Source: Metabacillus dongyingensis (GTDB lineage: Bacteria > Bacillota > Bacilli > Bacillales > Bacillaceae). From it: a stretch of DNA of 64,000 nucleotides. Positions 57,401-64,000 of the stretch are shown here, piece by piece (the stretch's first letter is position 1; each line of letters begins with the position of its first letter). The stretch is from contig NZ_CP082944.1 of NCBI RefSeq assembly GCF_019933155.2, forward strand, positions 2,978,001-3,042,000, read 5' to 3'. The notes under the pieces were generated by a model. The model searched no databases, was not told the DNA's origin, and was given only the letters and a program-made list of their open reading frames with translations. Both the position numbers and the translations under genes were made by a program.

Positions 57401-58602
57401 ATGGAGGCATCGCTTGCACCTACTGATATGCCAAGAGCTGCTGTTCCTGGAGAGCCAAGAGTTTTTTCGTTCGGTCCGGAGTTGCCCGCGGCAACGACGG
57501 TCACCAGGCCTGAAATCATGGCGTTATTTACTGCGACAGAAGTGGCGTATAAAGGATCGTTAGTCTGCGCGCCAAGCGACAAATTGATGACGTCCATGCC
57601 ATCTTCAATCGCTTGATCGATTCCAGCAAGGATTCCTTCTGTATTTCCCCCTCCCCAAGGTCCCAATACTCTATACGCATATAAATCTACTTCAGGTGCT
57701 ACCCCTTTCACAGCATAATCCACATTGTTTTTCTTTTGGGCTGCAATCGTCCCTGCGACATGTGACCCATGGTTTGTGTAATACACATAGCCGGGAACTG
57801 TTGGCTTGCCCTCTTTTATCCAATCCTCATATGTGGTTTCCATCGGATCTGCATCATTATCTACAAAATCATATCCGCCTTTATATGCTTCTTTTAAGTC
57901 TGGATGGTTGTAATCAATACCTGTGTCAAGAACGCCGACTTTAATGCCCTTGCCGGTAATGTTCTCGGCATGCAGCTTGTCCACGCCAATTTGCGGAATA
58001 CTGTCTGCCATTTTCGGATCGATGGCTTCTTTCGTTTTTACCGGCGGTTCCACTTTTACCTCGTAATCTTTAAAGATACGTTTAACTACACCAGATTGCA
58101 GCAAATCCTCCACTGCCACACCAGGCAGCGTCATCGCTACACCGTTGATGGCGTTTTTATACTCTCTAGTGATGTTTACATCTTCTGCTTTGTACTTGGT
58201 CACGTTTTTCTGTGATTTCAATGATTGCACATGCTGTTTAAAATCTTTATGAGCTTTTTCCACTTTCTCATTCGCATCAGCAGAAGATAGTTTCTTTCCT
58301 TTCGCTGCTTGTTTCATCACTTCAATTTTCGCCGGCGCCTGTTCAAATTCAACGATGACTTTGACTAATTCCGGACTATTTGCATTAATATCCGGAGAAA
58401 TCGTAAAGTTTGAATTGGTATCCAATTGCTCTAATGCCTTTCTTTGTTCTGCAGACAGGCTCGCTAAGATCTCTTCCGCATTTTCAACTGGATTCAGCTC
58501 AAACGAGCTTTGCGCCAATACGTTATATGGAGCGCCTTGAGATAGTAACATGCCAACAGCTAGCGTTCCTGTAAGAATTTTACTGATTTTTTTCCTCTTC
58601 AT
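54454..58602 (-). CDS. Secreted S8 subtilisin-like protease with PA, cohesin-like and dockerin domains
   Basis: 1382 residues. A Sec signal peptide (about 1-30) is followed by an I9-type propeptide. The S8 catalytic domain has Asp near 224 (GVLDTGIDY), His near 279 (NHGSHVAGT) and Ser near 593 (GTSMASPHVAG). A PA insert lies between the His and Ser blocks. Then come Fn3-like beta domains, a cohesin-like domain (about 1060-1210: KVGDNFTMTLSLNNVKQLVS), a carboxypeptidase-regulatory-like domain and a type I dockerin with two calcium loops (GDVNGDKMIDILDI; DINQDGVVDETDI). It lies outside any cellulosome context. AAGGTGA precedes the ATG. The promoter region is a copy of that of the next protease. 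Confidence 0.93.
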   Translation of the reverse strand: MKRKKISKILTGTLAVGMLLSQGAPYNVLAQSSFELNPVENAEEILASLSAEQRKALEQLDTNSNFTISPDINANSPELVKVIVEFEQAPAKIEVMKQAAKGKKLSSADANEKVEKAHKDFKQHVQSLKSQKNVTKYKAEDVNITREYKNAINGVAMTLPGVAVEDLLQSGVVKRIFKDYEVKVEPPVKTKEAIDPKMADSIPQIGVDKLHAENITGKGIKVGVLDTGIDYNHPDLKEAYKGGYDFVDNDADPMETTYEDWIKEGKPTVPGYVYYTNHGSHVAGTIAAQKKNNVDYAVKGVAPEVDLYAYRVLGPWGGGNTEGILAGIDQAIEDGMDVINLSLGAQTNDPLYATSVAVNNAMISGLVTVVAAGNSGPNEKTLGSPGTAALGISVGASDASMSIPAFSGSASAEKFENMQLLGKDFSDRLEELQGKSLPIVFAGLGKAVDFAGKDVSGKIALIQRGELAFDEKIKNAKNAGAKSVIVYNNVDGQIPAYLGEAVGLIPSFRLSKADGERLKGLGEGSFTFETLNNTKTEGDHLADFSSRGPVNGNYDIKPDVVAPGVSIFSTTPEYINDPQEGINYGNAYVRLSGTSMASPHVAGTAALILQEHPEYTPFDVKTALMNTSDDLKGNYSVYEVGAGRIDAYQSVHTDTSIKVWDKTKNIENGNVVEIDEQTGSIVFGRYYKKGNEPIEASKKVTVQNNSQEEKSYKLEVEYHGERKGIQDAVKNGVKVAVPSSITVSSGQSQELQPKITIPTSAAAGRYEGYIHVTNSNNPDETYQIPFAVMATEKGFDYVKATRPSVTNTTPFWELNDTMIHFIMKLNSPMTTMDVLVKDSKTGKSVGFIGTANTNFPIDREVYLMGAFSGTVLPFTNDPSQPISDIPIKLPAGDYILELIAHDEEGGSYVVDNPLIVDNTAPEVNMDIKSGVIEINDSMFTVEDGQKAVWLHGTAKDETVDLLQSKGLDVNQSSNTMAYYTGGSGYMAGFFPVQANGDVKLGIEESDIAKQPMRLWLRTWDTATAVGYQKYYFMKEGTEYTTSSYDKKELKVGDNFTMTLSLNNVKQLVSGEFNVEYYKDFFKFSNVKLNKAVKQYANEKGLQVSLDKPVVTEGTFNNSLKIGASITGNVFRGLDGDMPFLDVTFKVSNDEVYDEIPGFEVKKGSYKKSGQTAGTAIPFYGTEDLKITPTHTQLLGSILPEAFLIYESGSAFLKKGDYSKIGAQVYALSRSGKKYKGTINKNGSFTINDIPASDQVYTAVFDVPGHLKVMKKFIPGYHDANGELRGQFLRIGQRSLAGDVNGDKMIDILDIQSVVDAYGTKDSSIVPQDINQDGVVDETDIRFVEKNFLTKGPDAPADKQPKEKIGKKGLEYFLRLVGLEPKQ

Positions 58603-58710
58603 ACCGCATCACCTTGTCCCTATATAATTGTTTTTTTCTCTCTTAAACTTGTATATTTTTTACAAACAAGTTATTTAAAGAAAGATCCATGAAACTAGTT
58701 AACTAGATAC

Positions 58711-58803
58711 TGTCCTTATCATCCCACATTTCTACTTTTCTGAAAATTAAACATAGGAAGTAAATTTTGTAGTTATTGGTTCTATACCAATATAAAACAA
58801 AAG
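58711..58803 (-). promoter_or_regulatory. Conserved promoter block of the dockerin protease (copy 1)
   Basis: It aligns without gaps to 62521-62613 (constant offset 3810). The gene-distal box at 58776-58803 is identical in both over 28 bases and contains the inverted repeat TTGGT-N5-ACCAA. The gene-proximal box at 58711-58749 is also conserved (CTTTTCTGAAAATT). The 26 bases between have diverged. It is probably the binding region for a shared activator. The rest of 58603-58915 holds only the terminator of the other protease. Confidence 0.75.
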
Positions 58804-58872
58804 TACTACTACGCGACTTTTTATTTAATCATTCATCTTTTGCGTATAGAAATGGCACCATGCACCGGGCAT

Positions 58873-58904
58873 GAAAAAACCCAAGTGAATCATCCTCACT
58901 TGGG
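58873..58904 (-). terminator. Terminator after the second S8 protease
   Basis: CCCAAGTGA (58880-58888) pairs with TCACTTGGG (58896-58904); six T residues follow on the minus strand. It lies right behind the stop at 58916. Confidence 0.85.
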
Positions 58905-58915
58905 CCGCAATCGGT

Positions 58916-61900
58916 TTATTGTTGGAGAACCGTTACTTGTTTAGGCGTTGTTGTTACTTTAAAACCGTCTTTTGTCACGACATCAATTGAGATAGAATAC
59001 GTTCCATTTTGAAGGTCCGTATTAGGTACCCATTGTGTTTTCAGTGTATGTTCATTTTTCACTTCAAACGAATCGACTATCTTTCCACTTGCATCTTTAA
59101 CATTAATCGTCCAGTCTGCTCTGGCATAAGCCCAGGCATTAATATTTGCAGGTTTGCTTTTGTTAATATTTGCAGCTGGAGTTAAACTGAACGTTTGAAC
59201 GGCCATAGTATATTTAATATAGCTCGGATCTCCCCAAACTTTGTACGATTGATTTCCTGCATAATCAATGGCTAGGATAATAATACTTTTCGGTTCTGTA
59301 TTAACTAAGAAAGATTTTTGCTCAAGACTTAGTGAATAATATTGTCCATTCACCCATACAACAGCAGAATTAAAGTCACTTGCATTGTCTTGCGGATTGA
59401 AGGAAATTTCATATTTTCCGTTTTTTTGCGTTACTGTAATATCTGAAACGGTCGGAGGGACAGAATCTACCGTAATTGGCATTTTAACAATCTGTGGTTT
59501 TGCGTCTGAATAATCTAATGTTGTTTTGGTAACATATTGATAAACACCATCAGGTACATATTGTCCGGATGAGTCTTTCATATCCCATTTATATCCGCCA
59601 TACATTCTATCCCCATATGACATTATGTTTTTTCTGAATTTCCATGGAGTACCAGTATATTCACTAAAATCGCCTAAATTTTTTATGAGATTTCCAGATT
59701 GATCTTCAATATACATTTCAACTTTGTCTAAATTACGTAAGGCTTGGAAGGACGGATAGATACCATCGAGTATATAGTTTTTCGAGAATGCAATATGGTT
59801 GAGACTGAACCTTCCAGTATATGGGTTATATCCCAATGGATATCTTTCTGAATTCTCATCCCAAAGGGCCGTATATCCTACAAATGCATCCTTCTCCCAT
59901 GCAGGTGCGTCGATATTTCGCGGTTCATCCCATTTTCCATAGAAGCCCATATAAGGAACAGTTAAAGGTACTGCTTTATCTTGGTCCTTGGCTGCTGGAA
60001 CTAGACGAACAAATCCTTCTACAAAACTATTTTTCTTTAAGGAATCTGGTAAAGTTACATTAACAGTCAGTATTTTTGTTTGACCTGGTTTAATTTTAAG
60101 TAATGCTCCAGTTTTATCTGTTACCACATTATCATTTACAGTGACTGTCGCACCATTAATTCGTTCACTAGTTAATGTTAAATACTCTTTTGAATCCAAT
60201 TGCCCATCACTATCTAAATCGAATTCCTTCATTTCAGTCTTATCTTTCAATAGATCTACATAAACATTGTATTCAATATCATCACTATTATTTTTACCCT
60301 TAAGAGTGTCGAATGCTTCCATGATTAAATTAAAGCTTGTATTTTGACCGATTTCCTTTAATGCAACCGCTCCAGCTTGTTCTAAAGGCGTGTTTCTACT
60401 TGTTACAATGACTGGTGTATTAATGGCATTTTGAATTTTCATTATCCCAGACCCTTGTACACGTGGTGAATATGGAACTTCTCCATTTGTCCTTGGATCC
60501 ATGGCAAAATTAGCTGTATTCATTAAAGCAAGTTTTGCTTTTAAAACTGTATCTTCTGAATGGGTTAATCCTTTTTGATAAAGGGCCTGCAATAACAATG
60601 CTGAACCGCCTGCAACATGAGGAGCTGCCATCGATGTACCGCTCATCACTTCATAATCATTTCCTGGTATAGTTGAATAAATATTTCCACCAGGAGCAGA
60701 AATCTCTGGTTTAAAATCTAATGTACTTGGCGAACCAAAAGATGAAAAATAGGACATTGTGTCTTTCGCTGGATTCTCTACCCAAGTATTGCCTGCAAAT
60801 TTCATGCTTAAATATTGACCACTTGGCAGACTATTCATTTTACTAAGTAATGCTTCACCTGCAGCTTTACTTGTTGACGCCGTTGGTGCTGCTGTTGGCG
60901 TTACTGGTAGTGTAGTATAATCTGACCAATTTGCAGGTGGTATCATAATAACCGCCTTTGCTCCTGATCTCTTAGCTTCCCACTGAATGGATGAAACCGT
61001 ACTATATGAATTTAATAGCTTAACAACGGCAATATAGTCAGTTTTGCCTTTAGGATAATCTGATGCATTCTTTCCTTCCCCAACATATACCAAATCATAA
61101 GGTACTTCTGGTGAAAGAACCTTAGAGAATTTAAAATTATACGATGCTGGAAATTGCGTTTGATCTTTGAACGGCACCGAAAACCCACTTGCATCTGCTA
61201 ATGCATTTAAATGAAGTTTACTATTTTCATAGGAAGCAACCGATAACGCATATGGACTTACACCCGGTGCACCAACCGTTCCAATATCTGGATTTTCTGC
61301 ATATGGTCTTAATGAAGAGAGAATAATATTATTCTTTGTACTATAGGCTGTATTACCGGCTGCCACTACAACAAGGGTGCCTTGTTCTGTCGCAACTCGG
61401 ATTGATTTTTGGATCGGATCAAAATCTTCATCTACATAGCCTGCATCAACACCTAAACTCATGTTAATTACATCTGCACCCATTGTGACTGCATGCTCAA
61501 TTCCTGCGATAATATCATCCTCATAGGCACCACCGCCATTATCAGAAAATACCTTCTCGGCTAATAGTTGAACACCTGGTGCAATTCCAGCGACACCACC
61601 CTTCGTTTCGTCGCCATTTGCTCCAATTGTACCAGCCACGTGTGTACCATGCGGACTGCCTTTTGTTCCCGGAATGACATTGGTATCATTGTCTGCCCAG
61701 TCATATCCTGTTGGGACTTTATCGGAATACCAAATTTCGTTTACGTCTGTCTCAGCAAATTTTTGATTAATTTTATCTTGAGTCCATTTTTCTTTCGCTT
61801 TGGCTGTGTCAGAAAGTTTCATATCTTTGTGCGTATAATCAATCCCGGAATCTACGACCGCTACTACTAATCCTTCACCTTTATAACCATATTGTTCCCA

Positions 61901-62461
61901 TACTTTTTGAGCTAGCACTAATTCTTTACTTGCTGCCATATTTTCCTGGAAAGTTCTAGCGATATGGACATTCGCAACCCCTGAAATAGACTGGATATCT
62001 TTTATATTTTGGAACTCTGTTTCTACACTGAATCCATTAAACCCTTTGAAAAAACGATGCTTCACTTTAATAGGAGCATTTGATTGAGAATTTTTTTCTT
62101 TTGAGATTTGTTCGATTACTTTATCTTGTTTTTGTTTATATAAAGCTTTTTTGCTTTTGGCTGTTTGCTCAATTTCTGTTGGTTGTTCAACTTCTACGAT
62201 TAAGCGAACAGTATCATTCGGTTTATATGCTGTAGCCAAACCTTCTTTTTTAACGTCTTTATATAGTGAATCTTCTTGACCTGTTTCGATCTTATCCTTA
62301 TCAAAAAATAATTGTCCTCTTTGTTCCCCAATTTCTTCAGCCATTTGCGACTCAGCTGGCGTAACATCACCTTCTGCAAAAACGGTAAGTGATGAAAATA
62401 ATAAGGAAGTCATCGCTGCTGTGGTCATGACTTTCCATGGCTTCATTTTTCTTTTTTTCAT
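58916..62461 (-). CDS. Secreted S8 subtilisin-like (lactocepin/C5a-peptidase-like) protease
   Basis: 1181 residues from the ATG at 62461 (AAAGGAG eight bases upstream; an ATG two codons earlier sits too close). A signal peptide (to about residue 30) is followed by a propeptide and the S8 domain with Asp near 203 (AVVDSGIDY), His near 270 (PHGTHVAGT) and Ser near 608 (GTSMAAPHVAGG), split by a PA-type insert. An Fn3_5-like domain follows; it carries an inserted calcium-loop sequence DLDSDGQLDSKEY. Further beta domains, including a FlgD-like SGQYVPDGVYQY segment, end the protein. No LPXTG anchor is present, so it is probably released. It lies next to the NarL-type two-component genes. Confidence 0.93.
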   Translation of the reverse strand: MKKRKMKPWKVMTTAAMTSLLFSSLTVFAEGDVTPAESQMAEEIGEQRGQLFFDKDKIETGQEDSLYKDVKKEGLATAYKPNDTVRLIVEVEQPTEIEQTAKSKKALYKQKQDKVIEQISKEKNSQSNAPIKVKHRFFKGFNGFSVETEFQNIKDIQSISGVANVHIARTFQENMAASKELVLAQKVWEQYGYKGEGLVVAVVDSGIDYTHKDMKLSDTAKAKEKWTQDKINQKFAETDVNEIWYSDKVPTGYDWADNDTNVIPGTKGSPHGTHVAGTIGANGDETKGGVAGIAPGVQLLAEKVFSDNGGGAYEDDIIAGIEHAVTMGADVINMSLGVDAGYVDEDFDPIQKSIRVATEQGTLVVVAAGNTAYSTKNNIILSSLRPYAENPDIGTVGAPGVSPYALSVASYENSKLHLNALADASGFSVPFKDQTQFPASYNFKFSKVLSPEVPYDLVYVGEGKNASDYPKGKTDYIAVVKLLNSYSTVSSIQWEAKRSGAKAVIMIPPANWSDYTTLPVTPTAAPTASTSKAAGEALLSKMNSLPSGQYLSMKFAGNTWVENPAKDTMSYFSSFGSPSTLDFKPEISAPGGNIYSTIPGNDYEVMSGTSMAAPHVAGGSALLLQALYQKGLTHSEDTVLKAKLALMNTANFAMDPRTNGEVPYSPRVQGSGIMKIQNAINTPVIVTSRNTPLEQAGAVALKEIGQNTSFNLIMEAFDTLKGKNNSDDIEYNVYVDLLKDKTEMKEFDLDSDGQLDSKEYLTLTSERINGATVTVNDNVVTDKTGALLKIKPGQTKILTVNVTLPDSLKKNSFVEGFVRLVPAAKDQDKAVPLTVPYMGFYGKWDEPRNIDAPAWEKDAFVGYTALWDENSERYPLGYNPYTGRFSLNHIAFSKNYILDGIYPSFQALRNLDKVEMYIEDQSGNLIKNLGDFSEYTGTPWKFRKNIMSYGDRMYGGYKWDMKDSSGQYVPDGVYQYVTKTTLDYSDAKPQIVKMPITVDSVPPTVSDITVTQKNGKYEISFNPQDNASDFNSAVVWVNGQYYSLSLEQKSFLVNTEPKSIIILAIDYAGNQSYKVWGDPSYIKYTMAVQTFSLTPAANINKSKPANINAWAYARADWTINVKDASGKIVDSFEVKNEHTLKTQWVPNTDLQNGTYSISIDVVTKDGFKVTTTPKQVTVLQQ

Positions 62462-62520
62462 GAACATCTCTCCTTTTCCTTATAAAAAAATAAATAGATA
62501 AAACTAATAAACTTCAAATC

Positions 62521-62613
62521 TATCTTTATCATCTCTCATTTTCACTTTTCTGAAAATTGATCAAAAGGTATAATCACTGAAGCTTTTGGTTCTATACCAA
62601 TATAAAACAAAAG
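62521..62613 (-). promoter_or_regulatory. Conserved promoter block of the second S8 protease (copy 2)
   Basis: This copy of the block at 58711-58803 has its 28-base distal box at 62586-62613 with TTGGT-N5-ACCAA. The box overlaps the terminator of the response-regulator gene, whose T-tract and stem it supplies in part. Confidence 0.75.
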
Positions 62614-62650
62614 AACTATCCGCACCTTGTGCAGGCGCAGGATAGTTCTT
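62604..62650 (-). terminator. Terminator of the response-regulator gene
   Basis: AAGAACTATCC (62611-62621) pairs with GGATAGTTCTT (62640-62650) around an 18-base loop that itself holds a GCACCTTGTGC hairpin. TTGTTTT follows on the minus strand. Confidence 0.7.
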
Positions 62651-63291
62651 TAAGAAAAAGGAACAAGTTGATTTCGAACGGCATAAATGACTGCTTGGGA
62701 ACGGCTTTTCACATTCAGCTTTTTGAAAATCTTATTGATGTGGATTTTAACGGTCTTGTCACTGATAAATAGGGCTTCAGCAATTTCTTTATTACTAAGA
62801 CCTTTGACCAATTCAAACAGGATTTCTTTTTCACGCTTTGTCAGCATATTTTCGTTTGGTTCTGATTTCGTGTGCTGGTGATGATACGTAATCAGTTTTT
62901 TCGTCATGCGCGGATGAATAACAGAATCTCCTTGTGACACCATTCGGATGGCTGCCACCACTTGTTCAGATGATGAATCCTTCAATAAATATCCGTCTGC
63001 ACCCGCCCGAAGCGCTTCCATCAAATATTCATCATCCTCAAACATAGTCAATACGAGAACACGGCAGTTTGGATACTGACTTTTCACCTGTGAGGTTACC
63101 TCAATTCCATTTTTTCCAGGGAGATTGATGTCCATCAAAATACAATCAGGTCGTAACTCTTCTACTTTCTTCAACACCTCATCCCCTGAAACAGCTTCTC
63201 CTACGACTCGGATATCGAATTCTAGATCTAATATACTCCGAATTCCATCACGCAAGACAGTATGATCATCCACTAATAATATTTGAATCAT
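62650..63291 (-). CDS. NarL/LuxR-type response regulator
   Basis: 213 residues. The receiver domain has [12 protein letters not shown], the phospho-acceptor Asp in [11 protein letters not shown] (near 54) and Lys in [11 protein letters not shown] LuxR-type helix-turn-helix ends it ([20 protein letters not shown], then [18 protein letters not shown]). The ATG at 63291 lies within the 3' end of the kinase gene (26-bp overlap). Its terminator runs directly into the promoter of the second S8 protease, and the TTGGT-N5-ACCAA box in front of both proteases is a plausible target. That link is inferred. Confidence 0.93.
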   Translation of the reverse strand: MIQILLVDDHTVLRDGIRSILDLEFDIRVVGEAVSGDEVLKKVEELRPDCILMDINLPGKNGIEVTSQVKSQYPNCRVLVLTMFEDDEYLMEALRAGADGYLLKDSSSEQVVAAIRMVSQGDSVIHPRMTKKLITYHHQHTKSEPNENMLTKREKEILFELVKGLSNKEIAEALFISDKTVKIHINKIFKKLNVKSRSQAVIYAVRNQLVPFS

Positions 63292-64000
63292 GATACTCTT
63301 CCCTCTTTTCCGAATCTGGAATTAACAATGTTATTTCTGTACCTTTTCCTGGTGAACTATCAATCTGAAGGGTTGCACCCAGCTGTTCAGCTTGTTCATT
63401 CATATGCAAGATTCCATAATGGGGCTCATGTTTCGTTTTAATCATAGATTCAAAAAGGGAAAAGCCAATCCCATTGTCCTTCACCTTTAAAAGTACATGT
63501 TCACGTTGATAGCTTAAAAGAATATCAACTTTGTCCGCCTTTGCATGCTTAACAATGTTCTGCAAGCTTTCCTGTAATGTATCGAAAATGACTCGTTCTT
63601 TTGAAAAACTGAGAGTTCGTGAACGGCCCCTTTCATGATATTTAATGGCCAGATCATATTCTTGTTTAATGGATTGAATTTTATTGTCAATTGCTTGTTT
63701 TAGCCCTAATCTTTGGGTAGGATATGGCTTTAAAGCATAGATAGAATACCGAACTTCCCCTAAACTCTTCCGTAATTTTTTTATGCTTTTGTCTACCACT
63801 TGCTCCATGTTTCCTGATTGATCTTTGGACTGTTTCTGAGCTGATTCCAGATGAAATATGACTCCGGCTAATACTTGTGCGATTCCATCGTGGATTTCAC
63901 GGGCTAATCGATTTCTTTCTTCCAGAATAATTCGTTTTTCCTGTTCGGAGACGAGCGACCGTGTTTTAAGCAAGCTGCCCAAATGATTGGCAAACGTAGC
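63266..64000 (-). CDS. NarL-type sensor histidine kinase (HisKA_3), 5' end outside window
   Basis: The last ~240 residues of a kinase whose frame stays open past position 64000, so the N-terminal sensor region is not visible. [20 protein letters not shown] contains the phospho-acceptor His of the HisKA_3 dimerisation domain, and the ATPase domain has [14 protein letters not shown], the VKDNGIGF box and [11 protein letters not shown]. The residues just before the dimerisation domain ([11 protein letters not shown]) look like the end of a GAF or linker domain. It overlaps the response-regulator gene, forming a coupled DegS/LiaS-like pair that probably controls extracellular protease production. 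The signal is unknown. Confidence 0.9.
   Translation of the reverse strand, partial: ATFANHLGSLLKTRSLVSEQEKRIILEERNRLAREIHDGIAQVLAGVIFHLESAQKQSKDQSGNMEQVVDKSIKKLRKSLGEVRYSIYALKPYPTQRLGLKQAIDNKIQSIKQEYDLAIKYHERGRSRTLSFSKERVIFDTLQESLQNIVKHAKADKVDILLSYQREHVLLKVKDNGIGFSLFESMIKTKHEPHYGILHMNEQAEQLGATLQIDSSPGKGTEITLLIPDSEKREEYHDSNIISG

Overview
The window looks like chromosome of a spore-forming, Gram-positive member of the Bacillaceae. It carries an A+T-rich low-GC sequence with AGGAGG-type ribosome binding sites, a GerA-family germination operon, intracellular subtilisin, DUF3243 and DUF1540 proteins, a CitR/CitA pair of the Bacillus subtilis type and a sigma-54 (SigL) regulon. No rRNA, tRNA, complete insertion sequence, prophage or CRISPR array was seen.

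Left part (1-15.7 kb): a hybrid NRPS/PKS operon read on the minus strand. In transcription order it has a fatty-acid desaturase, a type II thioesterase, an NRPS (half C-A-T-C-A-T), a PKS module ending in a thioester reductase (KS-AT-ACP-R), and an NRPS that begins with a surfactin-type starter condensation domain and an Asn-selecting adenylation domain and runs out of the window. A serine hydrolase of the beta-lactamase fold precedes it. The likely product is an unsaturated lipopeptide released as an aldehyde or alcohol.

15.7-30.5 kb: small housekeeping and accessory genes (GNATs, a VOC protein, a DMT exporter with a divergent MocR regulator, rifampin phosphotransferase, intracellular subtilisin coupled to an endonuclease I). 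They are interspersed with a 1.1-kb non-coding array of 44 palindromic motifs at helically phased 21/31-bp spacing, an orphan Fur box, and gene remnants.

30.5-39.1 kb: a heme-stress module (HssRS/HrtAB, with an HssR-type direct repeat at the hrtB promoter), a DUF3243 protein, and a tricistronic spore-germinant receptor in the order B-A-C.

39.4-50.1 kb: the most interesting operon. A sigma-54 activator sits upstream of a near-consensus -24/-12 promoter. That promoter drives nine tightly packed genes: a beta-decarboxylating dehydrogenase (D-malate/dimethylmalate type), an aldehyde dehydrogenase, a short-chain dehydrogenase, a complete ECF transporter (A1, A2, T, S), a P1/DmpA-type N-terminal-nucleophile amidase and an M20 deacylase. 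Read backwards, these match step for step the classical biochemical route of pantothenate breakdown: uptake, amide hydrolysis to pantoate plus beta-alanine, alcohol oxidation, aldehyde oxidation to 3,3-dimethylmalate, and oxidative decarboxylation to 2-oxoisovalerate. I propose it as a pantothenate (or related N-acyl-beta-amino-acid) catabolic operon; this is inference.

50.3-64 kb: a MurG homologue with CitR, divergent CitA, then two large secreted S8 proteases. The proteases share a duplicated, gap-free promoter block with a TTGGT-N5-ACCAA inverted repeat, and a NarL-type two-component system, cut by the window edge, lies next to them. One protease carries both a cohesin-like and a dockerin domain.
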